Of a DNA stretch of 64,000 bases, positions 50,765-59,513 are shown piece by piece; the stretch's first letter is position 1; every line of letters starts with the position of its first letter. This DNA comes from Paraburkholderia diazotrophica (GTDB taxonomy: Bacteria; Pseudomonadota; Gammaproteobacteria; Burkholderiales; Burkholderiaceae). Location: NCBI RefSeq assembly GCF_900108945.1, contig NZ_FNYE01000001.1, positions 496,001 through 560,000 of the forward strand, in the 5' to 3' direction. Below the pieces are notes generated by a model. The model did not search any database. It saw only the letters and a program-made list of their open reading frames with translations, and had not been told where the DNA came from. The position numbers and the translations under genes are program-made.

Positions 50765-51211
50765 CTAGTGATTCGCCGTGCTGTTGTTCACGGGCGGCCG
50801 CCGCAGCGCGCGCCGTACGATCCCGATGACGAAGCCGATCGCGAAGATCGTTGCGGCCGGCACGACCCAATAGCCGACGAACGCATGCCACAGGTAGCTC
50901 GCGAGCGTGCTCTTGCGGACCTCGTATTCGTTGAGCGCGTCCTGCTGACGCGGCGCGTTGGCCGCGAGCACGTCGGCGGGACAGCCGGCCGCGCGCGCAT
51001 CGTCGGGCTTGCCGCGGCAGCGCGCGGCGGCGCCGGCGGCGCGTTGCGCGTCGGTGAGCTGCCAGGTCGTGAGCGCGTTGTTCAGGTCGACCCGGTTATA
51101 GGCCATCTCCTCCTGAATCTCGCGCACGGCGACGATCGCCACGGGCACCGCCCAGAATACGATCACCACCAGCCAGCGACGCAGCCAGCGATTCTTGTGT
51201 CTCCCAACCAT
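50765..51211 (-). CDS. Small inner-membrane protein of unknown function, two transmembrane helices
   Basis: The 148-residue product starts MVGRHKNRWLRRW after GGAGG. A first membrane helix (about 13-28, WLVVIVFWAVPVAIVAV) is followed by a loop of about 75 residues with two Cys (AARCRGKPDDARAAGC). A second helix (about 107-127, VGYWVVPAATIFAIGFVIGIV) leads to a short basic tail. The loop between helices is probably periplasmic. I do not recognise a named family; similar proteins are annotated as hypothetical membrane proteins. Confidence 0.75.
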   Translation of the reverse strand: MVGRHKNRWLRRWLVVIVFWAVPVAIVAVREIQEEMAYNRVDLNNALTTWQLTDAQRAAGAAARCRGKPDDARAAGCPADVLAANAPRQQDALNEYEVRKSTLASYLWHAFVGYWVVPAATIFAIGFVIGIVRRALRRPPVNNSTANH

Positions 51212-51555
51212 CCTTGCCTCCGTGCGATGCGCGAGGGGCATCAACGACAAGCTGGCGGCCCGCGGGACTTGTTTTAGGAGGGGTGGGCCGTCTGTGTGCA
51301 GCCATCATAGAAGAAAATGGCCCGCAAAGTGCAGGGCGCGATGCACCGGGCAGCGTTGATAGGTGCGCGGCGTCCCAAGGGCGCAAATCGCGGGCGCGTG
51401 ACGTGACGCGTGACGCCGGCAATGCGCACGGACCGAGCGCAAAAAGAACACCGGCGCCCACACCAACGGACGCCGCTTTCCGCGCTTTGCTGTTCGATTG
51501 CGCTTCGCCCCGCTTAAGGATGACGCCACGAGAACGACAGCGAACCGAACCTTCG
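51212..51555. other. 344-bp gap before psiF
   Basis: No gene, clear terminator or promoter was recognised. The sequence is GC-rich and in frames lacking family resemblance. Confidence 0.45.
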
Positions 51556-51849
51556 TTAGCCCTTGTTGCTCAGACAGGTCTTCATGAACGCCTTGCGATC
51601 GTCGCCTTTCTTGTCGCCGGCTTGCGTGTTGCACATCTTCATCTTGTCCTGTTGCGACATCGGCGTCGAAGCAGCCGCCGGCGTGGCCGACAGGCAGCTC
51701 TTCATGAACGCCTTGCGATCGTCGCCTTTCTTGTCGCCGGCCTGCTTGTTGCAATCGGCCATCTTCGTTTGCTGGCTGTTCGCGGCGAATGCCGGCGACG
51801 CGAGCAAGCCCGTCAGGGCGAGGGCGGTGATAATGGCTTGCATCTTCAT
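51556..51849 (-). CDS. PsiF-repeat protein (phosphate-starvation-inducible type)
   Basis: The 97-residue secreted product has a signal peptide (about 1-22, ASPAFAAN) and two PsiF repeats, each with the pattern CNxQAGDKKGDDRKAFMKxCLS. Each repeat has two Cys, suitable for disulfide bonding in the periplasm. E. coli PsiF is induced under phosphate starvation; no Pho box was identified here. The start at 51849 has GGAG at 7 nt. The two repeats are nearly identical in DNA over 43 bp. Confidence 0.87.
   Translation of the reverse strand: MKMQAIITALALTGLLASPAFAANSQQTKMADCNKQAGDKKGDDRKAFMKSCLSATPAAASTPMSQQDKMKMCNTQAGDKKGDDRKAFMKTCLSNKG
51579..51621. repeat. 43-bp perfect direct repeat, copy A (pair with 51699-51741)
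   Basis: Bases 51579-51621 are identical to 51699-51741, exactly 120 bp away. They encode the core of the two PsiF repeats. Such identity suggests recent duplication or gene conversion. Confidence 0.85.
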
Positions 51850-52094
51850 GGGACACTCCATCACGGGTTGTGGATGTTGTTGATTCTCGTGAGACGGGCT
51901 TCGAGCCGGGCGGGTCGCCGCCTTCGCTGTGATTGGCCGTCACCATTGCTTCGCATGGTGCCTGTCAGAACGAACGGACAGGGCAATCGGTTGACCGGCA
52001 CACCGTTCGGAATGCACAGGTATTTCCCCAGGACCGCTAGCGCAAATAGTCGGTACCGCTATGCTTGAATCGTAACCATCCAGGAGTTTTCACT

Positions 52095-52391
52095 ATGCAC
52101 TATCTGTTGATCTACGATGTGTCATCCGATTATCTCGAACGCCGCGCTGAATTTCGTGGCGCGCATCTAAAGCTCGCGTGGGCGGCCGCCGGGCGCGGCG
52201 AGTTGCTGTTGGCGGGCGCGCTGGCCGATCCCGTCGATACCGCCGTGCTGCTGTTCGAAGCCGATTCGCCCGAAGTGCCCGAAGCGTTCGCCAAAGCGGA
52301 CCCGTACGTGCTCAATGGGCTCGTCACGCAATGGCGCGTGCGTCCCTGGACGACCGTCGTCGGCGAACGCGCGTCGACGCCCGTTCGTTGA
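52095..52391 (+). CDS. YciI-like protein
   Basis: The 98-residue product is a single YciI-like domain, a small ferredoxin-like fold. It has the start MHYLLIYDVSSDYLERRAEFRGAHL and the block DPYVLNGLVTQWRVRPWTTVVG, including the conserved Asp/His region of the family. Function is unknown; some members are active-site-like. AGGAG lies about 10 nt before the ATG at 52095. It is monocistronic between psiF and the transposase-derived gene. Confidence 0.87.
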   Translation: MHYLLIYDVSSDYLERRAEFRGAHLKLAWAAAGRGELLLAGALADPVDTAVLLFEADSPEVPEAFAKADPYVLNGLVTQWRVRPWTTVVGERASTPVR

Positions 52392-52983
52392 TCGCGCATC
52401 CTTCGCTTGCACACTGCGAGTGCATCGCGGAAGACAAAACGACGGCTTGCCGAAGCGGTCAAGAGCGCCTCGCGCAGCGGAAAATATGCGGCTCAAATAG
52501 AAAATCCGTCTGCGCGATGTCGTTTTATGCCTGGCTCATTAAGTTGAATCCACCTGCGCCTGTTTTGTTGCGCGCCTTCCACGTTCACACACATTTGTCA
52601 TCGCGTCGGCGCGAGCATTGATACGGTGTCGCGCGCCGTTCATGCATTGCGCGACACGTCATCGCCGACGTCGTTTCCGTGACAGTGGAGCCTTAAAGGA
52701 CAGAGCAAAAAGGACAAGTTTGTTTCTATCCGTAACACTTGCATTCAGTCATATTCAGACAAACCTTGGCGATGGTATGCTTCGTGCACCAATTCTCCCA
52801 TGCACGAGTGAGACCACGTTTTGTGCGTCGTACGGGTGAAACAGCGCACTATCGATGTGCGGTTTCCTAATACCGGCGCAAGAACGTATAAGCATATTTG
52901 TGCAACCGGGGCACGACACGAACCGTCCGATGAAGTTCGTGAATGTCCAAGCCGCGGCCAGGCCAGGCTGCGTGGAGAACTCA
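52392..52983 (+). other. 592-bp region upstream of the transposase-derived gene
   Basis: AT content rises between 52680 and 52900. Two AAAGGACA copies lie at 52695 and 52709. No clear promoter pair, terminal inverted repeat or target duplication of an insertion sequence could be found by eye. Confidence 0.45.
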
Positions 52984-54276
52984 ATGTTTTTCGATGAGCT
53001 AAGCAATGACGAATGGGCTCAACTGGCAGCGCTCGTTTCCGACGAGCCAGCCGTCCGTCTGAACCGACGCGGACGGCCCCGCGCCGAACCGCGCATCGTG
53101 ACAAACGCCGTCCTGTGGATCCTGACCACTGGCGAACCCTGGTCAAAGCTTCCCGGTCGCTATCCGTCAGGCCCTACGTGCCGGCGACGATTCGAAGAAT
53201 GGCTGGCCAACGGCACGCTGGCCGAGATGATCCGCCGCCTCACGCGAAACGGGCGCGCGTTCGCCTACATTCCCGAGCCCACGCCGCCTGCTCCGCCCAA
53301 GCCCGCACCCGTACCCATACACGTTGCGGAAGCGCCGAAGCCGCGCGACGAGCTTGCGCGCGGCGTCTACTGGAAGAGCCCCGAGACGTGGAAACCGGCT
53401 GCCGACGAGCCGGGCGCCACGAACGGCTCGTCGTTCGGCTGGCACGCGCTCGCGCCGATGGCCGACATCACGCGTCAGCTCGCGGGCTCGGCGGCCGTCG
53501 AGACGGGTTTCATCGATTCGCGCGCGCACACGATCGGTCCTGTGCCTTCGGACGATGCGTTGACTAAACCGCAGGTCCTCGGCGCACCGACGAGGGCGCC
53601 TCTGACGCTCGATACGGCCCGCATGCAGCCGGATGCACCCGCACCCGCAACTCACGGGCACGAAGGACAAGGCTACGAAGCCCGCGACGACAGCGCGCCG
53701 ACGACCAGCGTCCATCACGCGCCACTATGGATCGGCCACACGGAACCGCGCGGCCTGCAGTTCGCCGACCGCCACGGGTACGTGGTCTATGTCGCGGCGG
53801 AGCGCGTGCCCAACGAGATGTTCCGCGCGTGGGCCGAGATCATGAAGGATGGTAAGCGCGTCGAGCGTTCGGGACTGATCGGTCCGCGTTTCGCCGATGC
53901 CGATGCCGCGCATCGTTTCGCGCTCGACTGGGCGCGTCAGTGGATCGATCGCGAATGCCGTGTCCACGAAGCGGCGGAAGAGCAAGCGAAACAGAAGGCG
54001 AGTGTGATTGCGCCGCTGAGCGTCACGGCCGACGTCAGGCCGGTGGCGCGCGCGATCCCCGAACTCACGCCGACGCCCGCGCTGATAACGTCGAATGCAG
54101 CCGCGCCTGGCGCATCGCCGGTTGCGTCGTCCGTTGCGTCGTCGGGCAATCCGCATCTGCCGCAGCCGCTGAATCCGCGTGTGATGCCGTTGCGCCGCTA
54201 TCCGTCCACGGATACGACGAAGGACACCGCTGTCGAGCGTTATCCGTCGAATCCGAAATTGATCACGCACGTCTGA
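52984..54276 (+). CDS. DUF4096 (IS5-type transposase DNA-binding) domain fused to an unrecognised C-terminal region
   Basis: The 430-residue product starts at 52984 after GGAGA. Residues about 4-87 match the N-terminal DUF4096 module of IS5-type transposases (LSNDEWAQL, RRGRPRAEPRIVTNAVLWIL, TTGEPWSKLPGRY, CRRRFEEW). What follows is not a transposase: no DDE catalytic domain is visible. Instead there is a proline-rich linker, a YWKSPETWKPAADEP segment, and a block near 246-326 (LWIGHTEPRGLQFADRHGYVVYVAAERVPNEMF, then a helix AAHRFALDWARQWIDREC). A low-complexity tail completes it. It stands at the border of the exopolysaccharide locus, convergent with manC. A DNA-binding regulatory role is inference. 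Confidence 0.72.
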   Translation: MFFDELSNDEWAQLAALVSDEPAVRLNRRGRPRAEPRIVTNAVLWILTTGEPWSKLPGRYPSGPTCRRRFEEWLANGTLAEMIRRLTRNGRAFAYIPEPTPPAPPKPAPVPIHVAEAPKPRDELARGVYWKSPETWKPAADEPGATNGSSFGWHALAPMADITRQLAGSAAVETGFIDSRAHTIGPVPSDDALTKPQVLGAPTRAPLTLDTARMQPDAPAPATHGHEGQGYEARDDSAPTTSVHHAPLWIGHTEPRGLQFADRHGYVVYVAAERVPNEMFRAWAEIMKDGKRVERSGLIGPRFADADAAHRFALDWARQWIDRECRVHEAAEEQAKQKASVIAPLSVTADVRPVARAIPELTPTPALITSNAAAPGASPVASSVASSGNPHLPQPLNPRVMPLRRYPSTDTTKDTAVERYPSNPKLITHV

Positions 54277-54436
54277 AATTGCGGCGCCCGTGCGCAAACG
54301 TTTGCCAAAGCGAAGAAACGGGTGGCTTCTGCATCCGCGCGGGCCGCTCGCGCGCGGATTCATCTTCGATATTGCGCGTGGGTCTCGTCGAACCAGGTCA
54401 CGCAACATACATGGCGGGTACCGCACGCCATCCGTA

Positions 54437-55969
54437 CTATGTTCGACGTCCGTAGCTATCGTCGAAGCGCACGATATCGTCTTCGCCGAGATACGAGCCT
54501 GACTGCACCTCGATGATTTCGAGCGGCATCTTGCCCGGATTTTCGAGTCGGTGCGTGATGCCGAGCGGGATATACGCCGACTCGTTTTCAGACACGATGA
54601 AGCGTTCGTCGCCGCGCGTGACGAGCGCCGTGCCGCGCACGACGATCCAGTGCTCGGCGCGATGATGATGCATCTGCAACGACAACTGCGCGCCCGGCTT
54701 CACGACGATGCGCTTGACCTGAAAGCGCTCGCCCACGTCGACGGAATCGTAGTGGCCCCACGGGCGGTGCACCTTGCGATGGATCACGGCCTCCCGTCGG
54801 TGTGCTTCGCGGATACGGCCGACCACTTTCTTCACTTCCTGCACGCGGCGCTTGTCGGCGACGAGAATCGCATCGTCCGTTTCCACGACGACGAGATCCT
54901 GCGTGCCGACGCACGCGATCAGGCGGCCTTCCGAGTGCGCGAACGTCGACGCCGCGCCTTCGAACATCACGTTGCCGCGGCCGACGTTGTCGTCGCTGTC
55001 CTTCGGCAGGATGTCCCAGATCGCGTCCCACGAGCCGACGTCAGACCAGCCGGCATCGAGCGGCACCACGACGCCCGAGCACACCGACGTGTCGCCGCTC
55101 AACTGCTCCATCACCGCGTAGTCGATCGAATTGGACGGACACGCGCCGAACGCATCGCGCTGCACGCGGAAGAAGTCGCCGTCGGCCGCGCCCTGTTTGT
55201 GCGCGGCTTCGCAGGCGTCATGAATCGCGGGCTGGAAGTGGCGCACGGCCTTGAGCCACGTCGACGCGCGCAGGATGAAGATGCCGCTGTTCCACCAGTA
55301 CTCCTTCGACTCGACGTAGTGCTGCGCGAGTTCGAGATGCGGCTTTTCGACGAAGCGGTCGAGCTGATGCGCGTCGATGGCGCCGTTGTCTTCGTTGCCG
55401 ATCGCGGGCAACGATGCGCCGATGTGGATATAGCCGTAGCCCGTTTCCGCGCGCGCCGGCACGATGCCCATCGTCACGACAGGGCCGTTCGCCGCGTGCC
55501 GCACGCCGGCCGCAACAGCCGCCCGAAAGCCGTCGAGATCGGCGACGGCATGATCCGCGGGCATCACGACCATGATGCCGTCCTCGTCTTGCGCGAGCAC
55601 CGTCAGCGCCGCAAGAGTCAGTGCGGGCGCGGTGTCGCGCGCGCACGGTTCGAGAATGAGGCGACTCGCCTTGCCGCTCACGCGCAACTGCTCGGCTGTC
55701 GTGAAGCGGTGCTCTTCGTTGCAGACGACAACCATCTGTTCCGCGACAGGATAGCCGGCGTCGAGTCCTTCGAGCCGGCGCGTGGTCGATTGCAGCAGTG
55801 AGTCTTCGCCGAGCAGGCCGATCAGCTGCTTCGGATGCTGTTCGCGCGACATCGGCCACAGACGCGTACCCGAGCCGCCGGCCAGGATGACGGGATGAAT
55901 CTTGAGCTTCACATTGAGCCGGTTTTGATTCGCCTGTCGATTGTCGACGGCCGACGCCGTAGCAGTCAT
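54437..55969 (-). CDS. manC: Mannose-1-phosphate guanylyltransferase / mannose-6-phosphate isomerase (BceA-like)
   Basis: The bifunctional enzyme supplies GDP-mannose. The 510-residue product has the nucleotidyltransferase signature LAGGSGTRLWPMSREQHPKQL near residues 29-48 and the sugar-site FVEKPH. The C-terminal type II isomerase (cupin) has RPWGHYDSV and QMHHHRAEHWIVVRG. GAGGAG precedes the start. It is transcribed away from the priming glycosyltransferase across a 638-bp AT-rich control region. GDP-mannose is a precursor of cepacian, so the gene is the likely equivalent of bceA. Confidence 0.95.
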   Translation of the reverse strand: MTATASAVDNRQANQNRLNVKLKIHPVILAGGSGTRLWPMSREQHPKQLIGLLGEDSLLQSTTRRLEGLDAGYPVAEQMVVVCNEEHRFTTAEQLRVSGKASRLILEPCARDTAPALTLAALTVLAQDEDGIMVVMPADHAVADLDGFRAAVAAGVRHAANGPVVTMGIVPARAETGYGYIHIGASLPAIGNEDNGAIDAHQLDRFVEKPHLELAQHYVESKEYWWNSGIFILRASTWLKAVRHFQPAIHDACEAAHKQGAADGDFFRVQRDAFGACPSNSIDYAVMEQLSGDTSVCSGVVVPLDAGWSDVGSWDAIWDILPKDSDDNVGRGNVMFEGAASTFAHSEGRLIACVGTQDLVVVETDDAILVADKRRVQEVKKVVGRIREAHRREAVIHRKVHRPWGHYDSVDVGERFQVKRIVVKPGAQLSLQMHHHRAEHWIVVRGTALVTRGDERFIVSENESAYIPLGITHRLENPGKMPLEIIEVQSGSYLGEDDIVRFDDSYGRRT

Positions 55970-56006
55970 GGTGATAACTCCTCGAAGCGGGGGAAATGGC
56001 CTCGTT

Positions 56007-56036
56007 TTATCACGTCGTAAAAACGCAATAATTCAA
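56007..56036 (-). promoter_or_regulatory. Candidate promoter of manC
   Basis: On the minus strand TTGAAT (56031-56036) is followed after 18 nt by TGATAA (56007-56012), about 40 bp before the manC ATG. The match is partial. Confidence 0.35.
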
Positions 56037-56135
56037 TATTGGATTTCTTTTGCTGATCGGAATTGAAAATGTTGAATGCGCGCTAAATTTCAGATTCGCG
56101 AATATTCAAAAATCAAAAAACAAATACGGTCGAAA

Positions 56136-56159
56136 TCGGCGTGACATGAATCACGCCGA
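56136..56159. promoter_or_regulatory. Perfect inverted repeat in the manC / priming-enzyme control region
   Basis: Arms TCGGCGTGA and TCACGCCGA, nine perfect bases each, with a 6-nt spacer CATGAA. No T run follows on either strand, so an operator or an RNA hairpin is more likely than a terminator. Confidence 0.55.
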
Positions 56160-56409
56160 CGAAAATAAAAGGGAGTGGCGCGGCATGGCTTTATAACCAA
56201 CGTGCATAGCCGGGAGAAATCAAGCAGAAAAAGAGTCAAAAAACCGCCAGAAATATGCGATTCCGCACGCTCCGGCAAGAGTTACCGAACAAAAATAGAA
56301 AAAATAATGTAATCCCTGCTGATACATTTCGAGATTTTTTGCCGTCTTGCGGCGCGAATTTTAATGCCGCTTTATCTAGGCTTGAACGAGGGTATTCACT
56401 CATCGCCGC

Positions 56410-56431
56410 AATCGCTTTCCAATCGCTTTCC
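56410..56431 (+). repeat. 11-bp tandem repeat upstream of the priming glycosyltransferase
   Basis: AATCGCTTTCC occurs twice head to tail. The unit is about one helical turn, placed 177-198 bp before the start codon. Confidence 0.7.
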
Positions 56432-56607
56432 AATAGAGATTGCAATGCCGATTGCGATTCACCATAAAAGAGGCGCGGCAATGCAGCGATACGCGTCGCG
56501 TCGGTAAATACCCATGACCTATCGGCCAATAGCCGCGCGGCAAACGTCGCGCGTGATCGGCGGCGGAACCGTGGACAGATGTTGACAGACAAGGCGAGGT
56601 GCGGCAG

Positions 56608-58005
56608 ATGCTGAGCGTTCTATCGAGAATCATCGACATCGGCATGGTGGCGCTCGGTGCGCTCATCGCGTCCGCCGTGCACAGCGGACGCTTCGTGTGG
56701 CTCGACGACATGCAAAGCGTGTCGCTCGCGTTCGACTGCCTGCTCGTGATCCTGTTCTTTCCCGCGCTCGGCATCTATCAGTCGTGGCGCGGCAAGCCGA
56801 TTTACGACCTGTTGTGGCGCGTGTCGATGGGCTGGCTGATGGTCGAGGTGACGGGCATCCTGATGGGCTTCAGCCTGCACCGCTCGGACATGCTGTCACG
56901 CCTGTGGCTCGCCTACTGGGCGATCGCGACAGTCGTGCTGCTGGTCGTGTCGAAAGCGGCCGTGCATGCCGTGCTGCGCGGCTTGCGTCGCGAGGGCTAC
57001 AACCAGAAGAAGGTGGCCATCGTCGGCGGCGCGCCGTATGGCAAGTTCCTGATCGAGCAGATGCGCAGCCGTCCGGAGGCGGGCTTCAGCCCCGTCGTCG
57101 TGTATGACGAAGACGATAGCCGCAGCCACTACGAGGACACCGACGGGCCGCAAACGATCGCAGGCGTGCCCGTCAGGCGCGACTACGCGGCGATGATCGA
57201 CGAGATGCGCCGCCGCTCGGTGCGCGAGTTGTGGATGGCGCTGCCGATGTCGAAAGAGAAGCTCATCCATCGCTTCGTGATGGAATTCCGCAACGACTTC
57301 GTGAACATCCGCTTCATCCCCGATGTGCGCAGCCTCACGCTCTTCAGTCAGCCGATGGTCGATCTGCTCGGCGTGCCCGCGATCAACCTCGCCGCATCGC
57401 CGATCACCGATCTGCGCGTGCTGCCCAAGCGCGTGTTCGACCGCCTGTTCGCGCTTGCCGCGTTGACGGCACTCGCGCCGCTGATGCTCGCAATCGCGGC
57501 GGCCGTCAAGCTGTCGTCGCCGGGCCCCGTGTTCTTCCGTCAGCGGCGCAAGGGCATCGACGGACGCGAGTTCGAAATCTTCAAGTTCCGCTCGATGAAG
57601 CTGCACAAGGAGGAGGCGGGCAGGCTAACGCAGGCCACGCGCCGCGATCCGCGCATCACGCCCGTCGGCGCGTTCCTGCGCCGCACGAGCCTCGACGAGC
57701 TGCCGCAGTTCATCAACGTGCTGCGCGGCGAGATGTCCGTGGTCGGTCCGCGTCCGCATGCGCTCGAACATGACGACATCTACAAGGACCTGGTGAAGGG
57801 CTACATGCACCGCTACCGGATCAAGCCGGGCATCACCGGCTGGGCGCAGATCAACGGCTATCGCGGCGAAACCGACCGCATCGAAAAGATGATGGGCCGG
57901 GTGAAGCTCGATCTCTACTACATGCAGCACTGGAGCTTCTGGCTCGACATCAAGATCGTCGGCCTCACGCTATGGAAGGGCTTCGCGGGCAGCAACGCGT
58001 ACTAG
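56608..58005 (+). CDS. Undecaprenyl-phosphate glucose-1-phosphate transferase (WcaJ/BceB-like priming enzyme)
   Basis: This inner-membrane enzyme starts repeat-unit assembly by transferring hexose-1-phosphate to undecaprenyl phosphate. The 465-residue product has about four N-terminal membrane helices and a Rossmann-like cytosolic domain (VAIVGGAPYGKFLIEQM). The C-terminal PHPT core contains FEIFKFRSMK, RRTSLDELPQFINVL and GEMSVVGPRPHA. An in-frame GTG at 56599 is an alternative start; GAGG lies 9 nt before 56608. It heads the plus-strand exopolysaccharide operon. Confidence 0.93.
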   Translation: MLSVLSRIIDIGMVALGALIASAVHSGRFVWLDDMQSVSLAFDCLLVILFFPALGIYQSWRGKPIYDLLWRVSMGWLMVEVTGILMGFSLHRSDMLSRLWLAYWAIATVVLLVVSKAAVHAVLRGLRREGYNQKKVAIVGGAPYGKFLIEQMRSRPEAGFSPVVVYDEDDSRSHYEDTDGPQTIAGVPVRRDYAAMIDEMRRRSVRELWMALPMSKEKLIHRFVMEFRNDFVNIRFIPDVRSLTLFSQPMVDLLGVPAINLAASPITDLRVLPKRVFDRLFALAALTALAPLMLAIAAAVKLSSPGPVFFRQRRKGIDGREFEIFKFRSMKLHKEEAGRLTQATRRDPRITPVGAFLRRTSLDELPQFINVLRGEMSVVGPRPHALEHDDIYKDLVKGYMHRYRIKPGITGWAQINGYRGETDRIEKMMGRVKLDLYYMQHWSFWLDIKIVGLTLWKGFAGSNAY

Positions 58006-58061
58006 GCCCAACGCCGCGCGTTCTTCATTCACTGAACCATTCAATCTCCGAGGTGTGATTC

Positions 58062-59477
58062 ATGAACCTGACGATCGTTGGAACGGGATACGTAGGCCTC
58101 GTGACGGGCGCCTGTCTTGCCGACATCGGGCACGACGTGCTTTGCCTCGATGTCGATCAGCGCAAGATCGACGTGCTGAACGACGGCGGCGTGCCGATCC
58201 ATGAGCCTGGCCTGCTGGAGATCATCGCGCGCAACCGCAAGGCGCGGCGTCTGAAGTTTTCGACGGACATCGAAGCGGCCGTCGCGCATGGCGACATCCA
58301 ATTCATCGCGGTCGGCACGCCGCCCGACGAGGACGGTTCCGCCGATCTGCAATACGTGCTCGCGGCCGCGCGCAATATCGGCCGCCACATGAAGGGCTTC
58401 AAGGTGATCGTCGACAAGTCGACGGTGCCCGTCGGCACGGCACGCCGCGTCGCGCAGGCCGTGCAGGAAGAGCTGGATCAGCGTGGCGTGAAGCAGATGT
58501 TCTCTGTCGTGTCGAACCCCGAGTTCCTGAAGGAAGGCGCCGCCGTCGACGACTTCACGCGCCCCGATCGCATCATCCTCGGCTGCGACGACGACGTGCC
58601 CGGCGAAAAGGCGCGCGAACTGATGAAGCGCCTCTACGCGCCGTTCAACCGCAACCACGAGCGCACGCTCTACATGGACGTGCGTTCCGCCGAGTTCACG
58701 AAGTATGCGGCCAACGCGATGCTCGCGACGCGCATCTCGTTCATGAACGACCTCGCGAATCTCGCGGATCGCGTGGGCGCCGACATCGAAGCCGTGCGCC
58801 GCGGCATGGGCTCCGATCCGCGCATCGGCTACGACTTTCTGTATGCGGGCTGCGGCTATGGCGGCTCGTGCTTTCCGAAGGACGTGCAGGCGCTGATCCG
58901 CACGGGCAGCGAAATGGGCCACACGCTGCGCATTCTCGAAGCGGTGGAAGCCGTCAACGAAACGCAGAAGAAGATCCTCGCGCAGAAGATCGTCGCGCGC
59001 ATGGGCGAGGATCTGTCGGACCGCACGTTCGCCGTCTGGGGGCTCGCGTTCAAGCCGAACACCGACGACATGCGCGAAGCGCCGAGCCGTCCGCTCATCG
59101 CGGAACTGCTTGCTCGCGGCGCGAAGGTCGTTGCGTGGGACCCCGTCGCGATCGACGAAGCGAAGCGTGTATTCGCACTCGATCTGCACGGCAAGCCGCA
59201 GCATCTCGCGCGGCTCGCGTTCGCGCACGAAGAGATGCAGGCAGCGCAGCAAGCCGATGCGCTCGTGATCCTCACCGAATGGAAGGTGTTCAAGAGCCCG
59301 GACTTCGACAGCCTCAAGGCGCTATTGAAAGCGCCGCTGATCTTCGACGGCCGCAATCTGTACGAACCGGAAACGCTGCGCGAACTGGGCATCGAGTATC
59401 ACGCGATCGGACGTCAGCGTGCGCAGCCTGAGCCCGCTGCGCCTGGTCTCGTTTCGCTCGCGGCCACCGCGCTGTGA
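58062..59477 (+). CDS. ugd: UDP-glucose 6-dehydrogenase (BceC-like)
   Basis: The enzyme oxidises UDP-glucose to UDP-glucuronate, a precursor of acidic polysaccharides such as cepacian. The 471-residue product has the NAD motif [18 protein letters not shown] (about 6-23), [10 protein letters not shown], the catalytic Cys270 in YGGSCFPKD and the C-terminal [14 protein letters not shown]. The length is normal for bacterial UGDs. It lies 57 bp after the priming transferase and 36 bp before the phosphatase gene. Confidence 0.96.
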   Translation: MNLTIVGTGYVGLVTGACLADIGHDVLCLDVDQRKIDVLNDGGVPIHEPGLLEIIARNRKARRLKFSTDIEAAVAHGDIQFIAVGTPPDEDGSADLQYVLAAARNIGRHMKGFKVIVDKSTVPVGTARRVAQAVQEELDQRGVKQMFSVVSNPEFLKEGAAVDDFTRPDRIILGCDDDVPGEKARELMKRLYAPFNRNHERTLYMDVRSAEFTKYAANAMLATRISFMNDLANLADRVGADIEAVRRGMGSDPRIGYDFLYAGCGYGGSCFPKDVQALIRTGSEMGHTLRILEAVEAVNETQKKILAQKIVARMGEDLSDRTFAVWGLAFKPNTDDMREAPSRPLIAELLARGAKVVAWDPVAIDEAKRVFALDLHGKPQHLARLAFAHEEMQAAQQADALVILTEWKVFKSPDFDSLKALLKAPLIFDGRNLYEPETLRELGIEYHAIGRQRAQPEPAAPGLVSLAATAL

Positions 59478-59513
59478 TCGGCCAACGTCGTCGACTTTCC
59501 TGAGAGGCCGCTC

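Larger units (their letters stand above)
55970..56607. other. 638-bp AT-rich divergent control region of the exopolysaccharide locus
   Basis: The region is clearly richer in A+T than its surroundings (roughly 56010-56400). It contains a perfect 9-bp inverted repeat at 56136-56159, an 11-bp tandem repeat at 56410-56431, and a possible minus-strand promoter at 56007-56036. No gene is supported. It probably holds the control sites of manC and the downstream plus-strand operon. Confidence 0.7.

Noticed and set aside
52392..54436. Complete insertion sequence
   Set aside because: Only the DNA-binding N-terminus of a transposase is present; no catalytic domain, inverted ends or target duplication was found.
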